A stretch of 64,000 nucleotides of DNA from Thermoanaerobaculia bacterium (GTDB lineage: Bacteria > Acidobacteriota > Thermoanaerobaculia > Multivoradales > Multivoraceae): the NCBI GenBank assembly GCA_022826745.1, contig JAJDUI010000012.1, forward strand, positions 1-64,000. Direction: 5' to 3'. Numbering within the stretch: the first letter of the stretch is position 1; every line of letters begins with the position of its first letter. This document shows, piece after piece, positions 19,176 through 27,203 of the stretch. The notes under the pieces are model-generated. The model was not told the DNA's origin, searched no databases, and saw nothing but the letters and a program-made list of their open reading frames with translations. Position numbers and translations under genes: made by a program.

Positions 19176-20179
19176 CGGTTGTCTTCCTCCCGCGAGCGCG
19201 TGCCGTGACGCGCTTCCCAGCGGTCGTACGCGCCGACGATCCGCTGCACGAGTTCGTGGCGGACGACGTCGGAGCGGCCAAAACGCACGAACTCGATGCC
19301 CTCTTCGCCCCGGAGCACCTGGAGCGCGTGCTTGAGACCGGACTGCTGTCCGGGCGGCAGGTCGATCTGGGTGATGTCGCCGTTGACCACGGCCTTCGAG
19401 TTGAAGCCGATGCGGGTCAGGAACATCTTCATCTGTTCCGGCGTCGTGTTCTGCGCCTCGTCGAGGATGATGAAGCTGTCGTTGAGTGAGCGGCCGCGCA
19501 TGAAGGCCAGGGGCGCCACCTCGATCACCTCCCGCTCCATCATCCGGGACACCTTGTCGAAGCCGATGATGTCGAACAGGGCATCGTAGAGGGGACGCAG
19601 GTAGGGGTTCACCTTCTCCGCCAGGTCGCCGGGGAGAAAGCCCAGCTTCTCGCCCGCCTCGACCGCGGGCCTCGCCAGCACGATGCGCCGCACCTTCTGC
19701 TCCTTCAGCGCCGATGCCGCGACCGCCACCGCCAGGTACGTCTTTCCGGTGCCGGCCGGCCCGGTCGAAACGACCAGTTCATGGTCCAGCATAGCGCGCA
19801 GGTAGCGCTTCTGGTTCAGGCTGCGCGGCGCGACGAGCCGGCGCGAAGCCTGAATCAGGGCGCCCGTCCGGAAGAAGTCGACCAGGGAAGTGGCCGGCTC
19901 CTGAGCCACCACCCGCAGGGCGGTGGCCAGATCGTCGGAGCGGAGACGGCGGCCTGTCGCAGCCAGGGCGCCGAGATCGGTGAGCAGCCGCTCGGCCGTC
20001 CCGACCGCAGCCGCCGCACCCTTGATCTGCACAGCGGAACCGCGTACACCGAGGGTGACCTCGAGAGCCTTCTCCACGCGTCGCAGGTTCTCGTCGTGGG
20101 CGCCGCAGATCGCCTGCACCGATTCCTCCGGCAGGGTCACCTGCGCCCTGGCCTGCGCTGCCGGCTCAGCTGTAGTCAA
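19172..20179 (-). CDS. phoH: PhoH family ATPase
   Basis: The 335-residue protein has an N-terminal KH-like segment and a P-loop ATPase domain with GPAGTGKTYLAVAVA near residue 140 and FIILDEAQNTTPEQ near 235. PhoH proteins are RNA-associated ATPases often encoded with ybeY and era, as here. The listed start is TTG overlapping the upstream dehydrogenase by 14 nt. GTG at 20140 (MTLPEESVQ) is a plausible alternative closer to family starts. Confidence 0.9.
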   Translation of the reverse strand: MTTAEPAAQARAQVTLPEESVQAICGAHDENLRRVEKALEVTLGVRGSAVQIKGAAAAVGTAERLLTDLGALAATGRRLRSDDLATALRVVAQEPATSLVDFFRTGALIQASRRLVAPRSLNQKRYLRAMLDHELVVSTGPAGTGKTYLAVAVAASALKEQKVRRIVLARPAVEAGEKLGFLPGDLAEKVNPYLRPLYDALFDIIGFDKVSRMMEREVIEVAPLAFMRGRSLNDSFIILDEAQNTTPEQMKMFLTRIGFNSKAVVNGDITQIDLPPGQQSGLKHALQVLRGEEGIEFVRFGRSDVVRHELVQRIVGAYDRWEARHGTRSREEDNR

Positions 20180-21017
20180 AGAAGCCCTTGCCCGTCTTGC
20201 GCCCCAGATGTCCCGCCTGGACCAGTTGCTTCAGCAACGTCGGCGGCGCGAAGCGCGTCTCCCGGTATTCGTCGAACATGATGTTGGCGACCGAGTACAT
20301 CGTGTCCAGACCGATGAAGTCGCTAAGCGTGAACGGACCCATCGGGTAGCCACAGCCGAGCTTCATCGCGGTATCGATGTCCTCCATGCTGCCGACGCCG
20401 CTCTCGTAGGCCCGGACGGCGTCGAGCAGATACGGAATCAGCAACCGGTTGACGATGAAGCCGGAGTTGTCCCCGCAGGCAACCGGTGTCTTGCCGACCC
20501 GCTCGGCCAAGGTCCAGCAGGCGTCGTAGGCCTCGTCCGAGGTCATCAGGGTTCGCACCACCTCGACCAGCCGCATCGCTGGCACCGGATTGAAGAAGTG
20601 GAGCCCGACGAACCGGTCGGGCCGGGCCGTCGAGGCCGCGAGCTGCGTCAGGGTCAGCGAGGACGTGTTGCTGGCGAAGATGCAGGCGTCGCCGACGATG
20701 CCGTCCAGCGCGACGAACAGTTCGCGCTTCGTTTCCAGGTCCTCGACGATCGCCTCGACCACCAGGTCGGAGCCGGCGAGATCGGACAGCTCGACGGTTC
20801 CGGTCAGGTTCGCCAGCGCCCGGTCATGTTCCTCGACATCGATGCGCCGCCGCTCGAGGCTCTTGGCCAGGGATGCACGCACCGCGCCGAGCCCCTTGTC
20901 GAGCACGTCCTGGTTGACTTCGCGCACCGTGACCGGGATACCGGCCCGTGCACAAATCTCCGCGATGCCCCGGCCCATCAGACCGCAGCCGACCAACCCC
21001 ACGCGTTCCACTTCCAT
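20166..21017 (-). CDS. 3-hydroxybutyryl-CoA / 3-hydroxyacyl-CoA dehydrogenase
   Basis: The 283-residue protein is a single-domain-pair HAD enzyme: NAD-binding GLVGCGLMGRGIAE at the N-terminus, the SNTSSLTLTQLA segment, HFFNPVPAMRLVEVV containing the catalytic His, and a C-terminal dimerisation domain ending GRKTGKGFFDYS. It oxidises 3-hydroxyacyl-CoA or runs in reverse for butyrate or PHB-type metabolism. ATG 21017 with AGAGGA upstream is chosen over 21089. Its position inside an RNA-metabolism operon, overlapping phoH, is unusual. Confidence 0.92.
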   Translation of the reverse strand: MEVERVGLVGCGLMGRGIAEICARAGIPVTVREVNQDVLDKGLGAVRASLAKSLERRRIDVEEHDRALANLTGTVELSDLAGSDLVVEAIVEDLETKRELFVALDGIVGDACIFASNTSSLTLTQLAASTARPDRFVGLHFFNPVPAMRLVEVVRTLMTSDEAYDACWTLAERVGKTPVACGDNSGFIVNRLLIPYLLDAVRAYESGVGSMEDIDTAMKLGCGYPMGPFTLSDFIGLDTMYSVANIMFDEYRETRFAPPTLLKQLVQAGHLGRKTGKGFFDYS

Positions 21018-21120
21018 CGGTTCCGTTCCTCTTCTGCTCGTTCCCAGCTTTCCGGCGTCGAGAGTGTCCCTGGCGGACAGAGGCGGCACCCTAACAGCCC
21101 CGGATCAGGTTGCGGGTGCG

Positions 21121-21549
21121 TCAGTCGAGGATCTCGACCTCCCGCTCCTCCGGCCCGGCGCCCATGCGCAACCGCACCTCGACCGCGGACGGCGGCCGCG
21201 GCAGACGGTCCGCCCACTCCACGACCTTGACCCCGTCTCCGGACAGGAACTCGTCGATGCCGATTGCCTCCACCTCCTCCGGCTCCAGTCGGTAGAGGTC
21301 GACGTGCACGAGGGGCACGGGTCCCCGGCCGGAAGCGGGACTCCGGTCGTACTCGTGAATCAGTGTGAACGTCGGCGACTGGACCAGGGCCGAGTCCAGC
21401 CCGAGGCCCTCCGCAATGCCCTGTGTCAGCACCGTCTTGCCGGAACCGAGGTCGCCGAACAGAAGCGCCGTACCGTCCGGCAGGAGCCGGGCCGCCAGTT
21501 CGACACCGAGTTGCCGGGTTTCCTCGGCGCTCTTTGTGCGAACGATCAT
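21121..21549 (-). CDS. tsaE: tRNA threonylcarbamoyladenosine biosynthesis ATPase TsaE
   Basis: The 142-residue protein has the short TsaE P-loop fold: GDLGSGKTVLTQG near residues 33-45, SPTFTLIHEY, and HVDLYRLEPEEVEAIG. It supports the TsaBD complex that makes t6A37 in ANN-decoding tRNAs. Its ATG overlaps the stop of nnrD/E as ATGA, so the two are coupled, a common neighbourhood for these genes. Confidence 0.93.
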   Translation of the reverse strand: MIVRTKSAEETRQLGVELAARLLPDGTALLFGDLGSGKTVLTQGIAEGLGLDSALVQSPTFTLIHEYDRSPASGRGPVPLVHVDLYRLEPEEVEAIGIDEFLSGDGVKVVEWADRLPRPPSAVEVRLRMGAGPEEREVEILD

Positions 21550-23093
21550 TCTTCGAGTGACTGGAACGCGGCCCCCAGCTCGTCCACGAGGTCGCAGGCG
21601 GCCATCGAGATCTCCCCCCAGCGCTCCGCCGCCAGATCGCCGGACAGCCCATGAGCGTAAACGCCCAGCCGGGCCGCCGCGGGCGGATCGAGTCCCTGGG
21701 CCAGGAGCGCCGCGATCACGCCGGTCAGCACGTCGCCGCTGCCGCCCGACGCCATGCCCGGATTCCCAGTCGGGTTGACCCAGGTGCCCAGGGCCGGGTC
21801 CGAGATCAGGGTCTGGCGGCCCTTGAGCACGACGACCGCTCCCGTCTCGCGCGCTGCCCGCCTCGCATGCTCCCAGCGGCTTTCCGTGACCGCCGACACC
21901 GACACCCCGAGGAGCCGGGCAAGTTCTCCCGGATGCGGCGTGATCACCAGGTCCGAGTCGCGCGCGAGAAGCGCCTCGGCGTCGCCGGCGAAGGCGGAGA
22001 TGCCATCCGCGTCGAGCACGACCGGCGCCGCGCTCCGGGCGACGAGCTGCCGCGCCAGCACCCGGGCATCGTCGGAGAGCCCCAGGCCCGGACCGAGCGC
22101 CAGCGCGCCGGGCGAGGCGCGCTCCACGATCGTCTGGAGCAGCGGTTCGACGGCGTCACGCGACCACCCCTTTCCCAGCTTCGGCAGCCCCAGGGTCATC
22201 GACTCGATCGAACCGGCGTCGACCACCTGAACGAGATGTTCGGGCACGGCCGCCGTCACCAGGCCGGCGCCGCCCCTGACCGCCGCTCGCGCAGCCAGCA
22301 CCACGGCGCCGCTATAGCCGGTCGATCCGCCCGCGACGACGACGTGGCCGAAGGTTCCCTTGTGCGCGTCGCGCTGCCGGGCCCGCAGGCAACCAGCGAG
22401 GTCCTCCCGTCGCGACTGGTGGAGGGCGTCCGGGCCCGGCGGCGGTTCGGGCAGCGGTACGCCGAGATCGCCGATCCACAGACGGCCACCGGCGTCCGCT
22501 GCCGGCGCCAGCACGTTCGCGACCTTGGGGAACCCCAGCGCCACGGTCAGATCGGCCGCCACATGGGGACCCGGGGGCACCGCCGACGACGCGTCGACGC
22601 CCGTCGGCACGTCGACCGAGACGAGCGGCGCGTCCCCGCGGCGCCTTCCAAGCCAGTCGACCCAGTTCGCCACCGGTCCCTCGACGGGTCGGTTCAGGCC
22701 CGTGCCGAGGAGGGCGTCGACCCAGAGCTCATAGTCCTCGTTCACTTCGTCGTCCGCGGCCGGCTCCGGCACCGACCGGGGCGAGAGCCCGAGCTGTTCG
22801 CACGACACGAACTGCCTTGTCGCGTCGACGCTCAGCCGGTCGAGCGGACCGGCAACGAAGGCCGTCGCCTCGTAGCCGCGGGTCGCGAGATCGCGGAGCA
22901 ACGCGAGCCCGTCGCCGCCGTTGTTTCCCCGGCCGCAGGCGATGGCGATCCGGCGGGCGCGTGGATAGCACTCGGCGATCGCGTCCGCGGTCGCGCGCGC
23001 GGCGTTCTCCATCAGGACGATTGCCGGCACGCTGAGGCTCTCGATCGCCGCGGCCTCGACGTCGCGCATCTCCCCGGACGTGACGACCCTCAC
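21546..23093 (-). CDS. nnr: Bifunctional NAD(P)H-hydrate epimerase / ADP-dependent dehydratase
   Basis: The 515-residue fusion repairs hydrated NAD(P)H. The N-terminal YjeF_N epimerase domain includes CGRGNNGGDGLALLRDL near residue 55 and DALLGTGLNRPVEGP near 130. The C-terminal carbohydrate-kinase-like domain contains HKGTFGHVVVAGGSTGYSGA near 245, TPHPGELARLLG near 390 and GNPGMASGGSGDVLTG near 450, including the catalytic GSGD. The start is GTG overlapping the glycosyltransferase stop as GTGA. Confidence 0.94.
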   Translation of the reverse strand: MRVVTSGEMRDVEAAAIESLSVPAIVLMENAARATADAIAECYPRARRIAIACGRGNNGGDGLALLRDLATRGYEATAFVAGPLDRLSVDATRQFVSCEQLGLSPRSVPEPAADDEVNEDYELWVDALLGTGLNRPVEGPVANWVDWLGRRRGDAPLVSVDVPTGVDASSAVPPGPHVAADLTVALGFPKVANVLAPAADAGGRLWIGDLGVPLPEPPPGPDALHQSRREDLAGCLRARQRDAHKGTFGHVVVAGGSTGYSGAVVLAARAAVRGGAGLVTAAVPEHLVQVVDAGSIESMTLGLPKLGKGWSRDAVEPLLQTIVERASPGALALGPGLGLSDDARVLARQLVARSAAPVVLDADGISAFAGDAEALLARDSDLVITPHPGELARLLGVSVSAVTESRWEHARRAARETGAVVVLKGRQTLISDPALGTWVNPTGNPGMASGGSGDVLTGVIAALLAQGLDPPAAARLGVYAHGLSGDLAAERWGEISMAACDLVDELGAAFQSLEE

Positions 23094-23758
23094 AGGAGAA
23101 CCTCGGCCGTGCGCGGACAGAGCGAACGCAACTCGGCCCGGCGCTCGAGCCGTTGGCGAAAGCGGGCGAGGTCAGCCACCGTGTCGAGATCATGCGCCTC
23201 GGGCAGAAGTCCTGTGTCCAGGCCGAGTTCGCCCAGACGCGAGAGCGTCGTGGCGAACACCGACGGAGAACCCCAGGCGATGCCCTCGAACAGGCGCGGG
23301 TGAAGCGCGTCGCGCCGTAGCGCGATCAGGTAGTAGCCGCCGTCCGCCGCCGGCCCGAGCACGGCATCACGGCCGGCGTCGAGCGCCTCGAAAGCCTCCT
23401 CCACCCGTACGGAGTCGAGGTCGGGGTGGTCGCTACCCACCGCCGCCACCCGGTCGGCGCCATCGGCCGCCCAGCGAAGCCCGTTGTAGAGACGCTCCCC
23501 CAGGTCCCGCCCCTCCTGGAGACGCCACGGCACGGCGGCGGGCGCCAGATCCGACGGGGGCTCAGCATCCGGCGTCGACGCCCACATCAGGACGAGTTCC
23601 CAGGGACCGGCGCTCAGGCGGTGTCCCAGATCCGCGACGAGCGCGCGGTGCAGCGAAGCGGCGCCGGCAGCCGTGAGCCCCCCGGGCGCCACCAGCCGGG
23701 TCTTCACCCGACCCGGGATCGGAGCCCTGGCGAAGAGGAGCAGGCGTCGCGTACTCAC
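23090..23758 (-). CDS. TIGR04282/DUF2064 family glycosyltransferase-like protein
   Basis: The 222-residue protein has the family opening LLLFARAPIPGRVKTRL, GSDHPDLDSVRVEEAF (a DxD-like acidic site) and GPAADGGYYLIAL, as in the GT-A-like family first annotated for arsenosugar biosynthesis. No arsenic genes are nearby, so the substrate is unknown. The ORF track runs to 24046, but GTG 23758 overlaps the upstream small gene's stop (GTGA) and matches the family start. Confidence 0.85.
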   Translation of the reverse strand: MSTRRLLLFARAPIPGRVKTRLVAPGGLTAAGAASLHRALVADLGHRLSAGPWELVLMWASTPDAEPPSDLAPAAVPWRLQEGRDLGERLYNGLRWAADGADRVAAVGSDHPDLDSVRVEEAFEALDAGRDAVLGPAADGGYYLIALRRDALHPRLFEGIAWGSPSVFATTLSRLGELGLDTGLLPEAHDLDTVADLARFRQRLERRAELRSLCPRTAEVLL

Positions 23759-24009
23759 CGCTTCCGGAATCGCCGCAGCGACCACGCGATGGCGATGCCG
23801 AGAGCGCCGGCCGCGATCGGCAGAACCCAGACCGCCCCGGCCCTTCCGGGAGATGATCCTCCGGGCGATGACCTTCCGGAAAGCGCCGCCAGGCGAGGGC
23901 CGCCAGCTCGTTCGAGGGCGCCTCTCACGTCCGCCACCGCCTCGCGGACCTCGTCGCGGCGCCGTGCCAGCGCCGCTGCCCGCGCCCGCGCCTCGGACTG
24001 CCGCCTCAC
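23755..24009 (-). CDS. Small single-pass membrane protein, YqjK-like
   Basis: The 84-residue protein has a charged, Arg/Ala-rich helical N-terminal half and one C-terminal TM helix (VWVLPIAAGALGIAIAW) followed by RRFRKR. It is real despite its size: its start overlaps the upstream gene by 4 nt and its stop overlaps the downstream GTG by 4 nt. Size, layout and neighbour resemble YqjK of the enterobacterial yqjDEK cluster, but sequence similarity is not certain. Confidence 0.65.
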   Translation of the reverse strand: MRRQSEARARAAALARRRDEVREAVADVRGALERAGGPRLAALSGRSSPGGSSPGRAGAVWVLPIAAGALGIAIAWSLRRFRKR

Positions 24010-24458
24010 GACGTTCCCCCAGGTGCCGCTCCCCCAGGTGCATCATCCTCGCCTTCGTCCGACTCCAGCACGTCGCGCCAGAAATCGAGATGGTTGCCGA
24101 CGCGCCGCCTGACGGTGCCAGCCGGTGACTCGAGCCGGCGCGCCCGCGCCCGAACGACCCGAATCAGGATGAGCGCCAGCACCAGCAGGCCGCCGGCCAC
24201 CGCAAGCGCCGCCGCCCACACCGGCAGCACGTTGGCCAGGCCCGCACCCGCCGCGAAGACCAGAGCGCCGAGCGCCCAGAACACGGCGCCGAAGACGAAG
24301 GCGGCGAGCAGGACCAGGCGGAGCAGACGAGCCCAGTTCCGCGCCAGGTCGAAGCGCAGTTGCTCGACTTCGGCCTCGAGCAGCGCCGCCGCCGACCGCG
24401 CCAGCGAACCTCCCAGTCCGCTCAGGGTCGCGAGAGCCTCGACGATCTTCGTGGTCAT
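24006..24458 (-). CDS. Phage holin family / YqjE-like membrane protein
   Basis: The 150-residue protein has an amphipathic N-terminal helix (EVEQLRFDLARNWARLL), two hydrophobic helices (about residues 48-70 and 78-101) and a charged tail with DESDEGEDD-type acidity. This matches the widespread chromosomal holin-3/YqjE family; despite the name there is no sign of a prophage. It is the promoter-proximal gene of the coupled operon running to ybeY-era. Confidence 0.78.
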   Translation of the reverse strand: MTTKIVEALATLSGLGGSLARSAAALLEAEVEQLRFDLARNWARLLRLVLLAAFVFGAVFWALGALVFAAGAGLANVLPVWAAALAVAGGLLVLALILIRVVRARARRLESPAGTVRRRVGNHLDFWRDVLESDEGEDDAPGGAAPGGTS

Positions 24459-24510
24459 TGGGGCTGAGGCCTCAAGCCGGCGTCATCGCCGGACGGAGTT
24501 CAGGCGCCGT

Positions 24511-26283
24511 TCAGGCGCCGACACGCAGGGTCCGCGTGACGAAGGAAGTTGCTCCAGCAACCTCGTCCCGCACCGCCACCGTCAGGCGCTGGTCGCCCTC
24601 CTTCATGATCAACGGCAGCGTGTACGTGTAGTAGCTCTCCATGGCGCGCTCCAGGTCCCCGGCCGGGATCGTCAGTTCGAACGGTTCGACCTGGGGCGGG
24701 GAGATGTCGCCGTTCGATGCCAGCGCCTGCACCCAGATCCGGGCACGCAGGAGGTGCTCGCCCTCGGTTCCCACCGGCACCAGGGTCATCTCGCCGATCG
24801 GAACCTGGACGTCGACGTGAACCGTGTAGAGCCCCCGCTCTTCGCGGCGAATCTCGTCCGCCTTGACCAGCGAGATCTCCAGGTCGTTCTTCTCGTAGCC
24901 GAGCTTGAGCGCCGCCAGCGTGCCTTCGGTCATTTCCGTATCGACCGACTTGTCGCGGTAGGTCAGACGATGCCGGACGAAGCGGTCACGCCTCAGGCCC
25001 AGTCGCTCCTGGGCCTCCTTCGTGAGCTCGACCTTGATCTTGTAGGTCCGGCCCGTCCCCGCGTGGCCCGGCTGGAAGCCGAGCGAGTAGTAGCTCGCGA
25101 AGTCCAAGGCGATCCGGTTCAGGCCGTCGCGGAAGTTGTTCGTGTTGACGATGTACTGGCCGCCGGTCTCCTCGGCCATGTACATGATCGAGGACTGGAC
25201 GTTCTCGCGGGCGACCGAGTCGATGTTCGACGAGAAGGCCATGCCCTGCATCGAGGCGTCGCGGGAGTTGATGCCCATCGGACCCGAAGCGTCGACGGTG
25301 TAGAACGAGATCTCGTTCGCGTTCGCCGCGTTGACGAGGTCGGTGAAGCGCCGGCTCGAGTCGTACTGCAGCGAGTCGAGGAAGAAGTTCTGGTTGTACT
25401 CGATCGAATCGACGGAGCGGCCGCGCTGGTCCAGCGCCTCCCACATGTCCGCGCCGGCCCGCATCGGAAGCCCGTCCGAGACGTAGAGGAAAGCCTTGCG
25501 GCCGGGCATGCCCGCCAGCGAGATGACGCTGTCCTTGAGTCCGTCGAGCGTGAACTGCATGTCGTTGTAGATCTGCTGCGAGTAGATCCGCACGCGCCCC
25601 TGCACGAAGTGGTAGTCACGGTCTTCCTCGCCGATGTCGCGGATGAGATCGGCCCGGTCCGAGTCCCACATCGTCCGGCCGCCGGTGTGCTTCTCCAGGT
25701 CGTAGAGCGCGTTGGCGATCAACTGGGGGTCGCTGGTGAACTCACGCTCCACCTTCACCGAACGGTTGAAGGTCAGGAGCATGACGCGATCGTCGCGGGT
25801 CACGTGCTGGCGTAGAAACTCCCGGACGTAACGGAAGAAGCGGTTCCGGTTCTGGGGGCGGATGTTGTGGTGGTCGACGTAGATCACCAGGTTCAGGCGC
25901 TCGTCCTCGGGCACGATGTAGTTCCGGCGCGCGAGGCCGGGTCTGTCGATGATGTGCGGCTCCGGCTCGCCCGGCACCAGGCCGGCAGCCGCGCCGACCT
26001 TGACCCGCTCGTGAACCTCGTAGAAGTTCGTGATCGGTACCGGGCGCTTCTCCTCCAGCAGGACGAAGTCGTCCCTGGTCAGACCGGTCACGGGATTGCC
26101 ATCCCGGTCACGGACGAAGACCTGGACGTTGATCACCTTGACGTGGACCGTGTCCTCGAAGGTGGCGCCGGGCGGCCGGGAAGGCACCTCCTGGCCGGCG
26201 AGGGAAAGCGGAGCGATCAGCATCGACCCGGCGAGCAGTGCCGGAGCGAACGCGGGCGATCGGAATGAGAGCGTTCCAGTCAT
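24511..26283 (-). CDS. VWFA-related protein of the acidobacterial type
   Basis: The 590-residue exported protein has a signal peptide (FAPALLAGSMLIAPLSLAGQ), an Ig-like segment with VFVRDRDGNPVTGLTRDDFVLLEE, and a VWA domain from about residue 120. The metal-site region reads IYVDHHNI, a degenerate form of DxSxS. Later come FLYVSDGLPMRAGADM and YYSLGFQPGH, both hallmarks of the TIGR03436-type family common in Acidobacteriota. The C-terminal part is a beta-sandwich. Role is unknown, probably protein interaction in the periplasm or on the surface. ATG 26283 is chosen over the long ORF because it begins the signal peptide. Confidence 0.85.
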   Translation of the reverse strand: MTGTLSFRSPAFAPALLAGSMLIAPLSLAGQEVPSRPPGATFEDTVHVKVINVQVFVRDRDGNPVTGLTRDDFVLLEEKRPVPITNFYEVHERVKVGAAAGLVPGEPEPHIIDRPGLARRNYIVPEDERLNLVIYVDHHNIRPQNRNRFFRYVREFLRQHVTRDDRVMLLTFNRSVKVEREFTSDPQLIANALYDLEKHTGGRTMWDSDRADLIRDIGEEDRDYHFVQGRVRIYSQQIYNDMQFTLDGLKDSVISLAGMPGRKAFLYVSDGLPMRAGADMWEALDQRGRSVDSIEYNQNFFLDSLQYDSSRRFTDLVNAANANEISFYTVDASGPMGINSRDASMQGMAFSSNIDSVARENVQSSIMYMAEETGGQYIVNTNNFRDGLNRIALDFASYYSLGFQPGHAGTGRTYKIKVELTKEAQERLGLRRDRFVRHRLTYRDKSVDTEMTEGTLAALKLGYEKNDLEISLVKADEIRREERGLYTVHVDVQVPIGEMTLVPVGTEGEHLLRARIWVQALASNGDISPPQVEPFELTIPAGDLERAMESYYTYTLPLIMKEGDQRLTVAVRDEVAGATSFVTRTLRVGA

Positions 26284-26292
26284 GGAAGGTCG

Positions 26293-26298
26293 ATTATA
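26293..26298 (-). promoter_or_regulatory. Putative -10 box giving a near-leaderless VWA transcript
   Basis: A perfect TATAAT lies only 9 nt before the ATG on the minus strand. Transcription 6-7 nt downstream would begin within a few bases of the start codon. No convincing -35 hexamer and no Shine-Dalgarno are visible. Confidence 0.35.
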
Positions 26299-26354
26299 GG
26301 GGACCAACCCTCGGAACCGTCGGCGCCGGCCGCGGCATTCCCAACACTTCGCAC

Positions 26355-27203
26355 TCACCGCCGGCCGCGGCGGCCGGCCATCGGATCGAGCGTGCCATGT
26401 CCGCCGCTCCGCCCCAGAGGGTAGGAACCCCGCAGCGCGCGTTCGACGAAGGCGACCGCCCGCCGTACGGCTTCCTGGAGCGGCAGATGCCAGCCCAGCC
26501 CGGCCGCGACCGCGGCCGAGAGCGTGCAGCCCGTGCCACGCCGCCAGCGCGTCCGGATCCTCGGGTGGACGAAGGCCTCGAAACGGTTGCCGTCGAACAG
26601 CAGATCCGTCACTTCGCCACCGCCTCCGGCCGTGCCGCCGTTCGATCGGGAGGCGGCAGCCGGATAGCCGTGGCCACCCGTGACCAGCACGCTCGGACCC
26701 ATTCGCTCGATCCGGCGGGCCGCGTTGCGGGCCTCCTCCAGACCGGTGATCGTCTCCCCGGAAAGAGCCTCCGCCTCGAACAGATTCGGCGTCACGAGCA
26801 GAAGCTGTGGAAGCAGCCGCTCCACGAGCATTGGTATCGCCTCCGCGTCGAGCAGGGCCGTCCCCGATGTCGATCTGAGCACCGGGTCCAGTACCGCCGG
26901 CGTCGGCGGCAGCCGCTCCAGCCAGCTTGCCACGACTTCCACGGTCGCCGCGTCGGCGAGCATCCCGATCTTGATCGCCTCGATGCCGATCTCCTCGGCC
27001 GTCTCCAGTTGCTGGCGCACGAGGTCGGGCCCCAGGGGCTCCACCGCACGCACCTCGGCCGCCGACTGGGCGGTGACCGCGGTCAGGGCGCACAGGCCGT
27101 GAACCCCGTACGCCGCGAAGGTCCTCAGGTCCGCGGGGGCACCCGAGCAGCCGCCGGAGTCCGAACCGGCAATCGTCAGGACGCGCGGCGGCGGTGCAGC
27201 CAT
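26355..27203 (-). CDS. thiD: Hydroxymethylpyrimidine (phosphate) kinase ThiD
   Basis: The 282-residue ribokinase-fold enzyme phosphorylates HMP and HMP-P in thiamine biosynthesis. Motifs: TIAGSDSGG at the start, TAVTAQ (substrate Gln retained), KIGMLAD near 75, VLDPVLRSTSG, TPNLFEAEALSG, and the anion-hole GTGCTLSAAVAAG with its Cys near residue 235. The usual GGxAGIQADLKTF reads GGCSGAPADLRTF, so Ile-Gln is replaced by Ala-Pro. ATG 27203 overlaps the 3' end of lgt by 28 nt. Confidence 0.9.
   Translation of the reverse strand: MAAPPPRVLTIAGSDSGGCSGAPADLRTFAAYGVHGLCALTAVTAQSAAEVRAVEPLGPDLVRQQLETAEEIGIEAIKIGMLADAATVEVVASWLERLPPTPAVLDPVLRSTSGTALLDAEAIPMLVERLLPQLLLVTPNLFEAEALSGETITGLEEARNAARRIERMGPSVLVTGGHGYPAAASRSNGGTAGGGGEVTDLLFDGNRFEAFVHPRIRTRWRRGTGCTLSAAVAAGLGWHLPLQEAVRRAVAFVERALRGSYPLGRSGGHGTLDPMAGRRGRR

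Noticed and set aside
24018-24045. Tandem CCCCAGGTGC repeat
   Set aside because: Two copies only, inside the coding tail of the holin-like gene where they encode a Gly/Ala/Pro repeat; no sign of a wider array.
24006-24458. Prophage suggested by a holin-family protein
   Set aside because: No lysin, capsid, tail or integrase genes are nearby, and the gene is coupled to chromosomal maintenance genes; this family is widespread outside phages.
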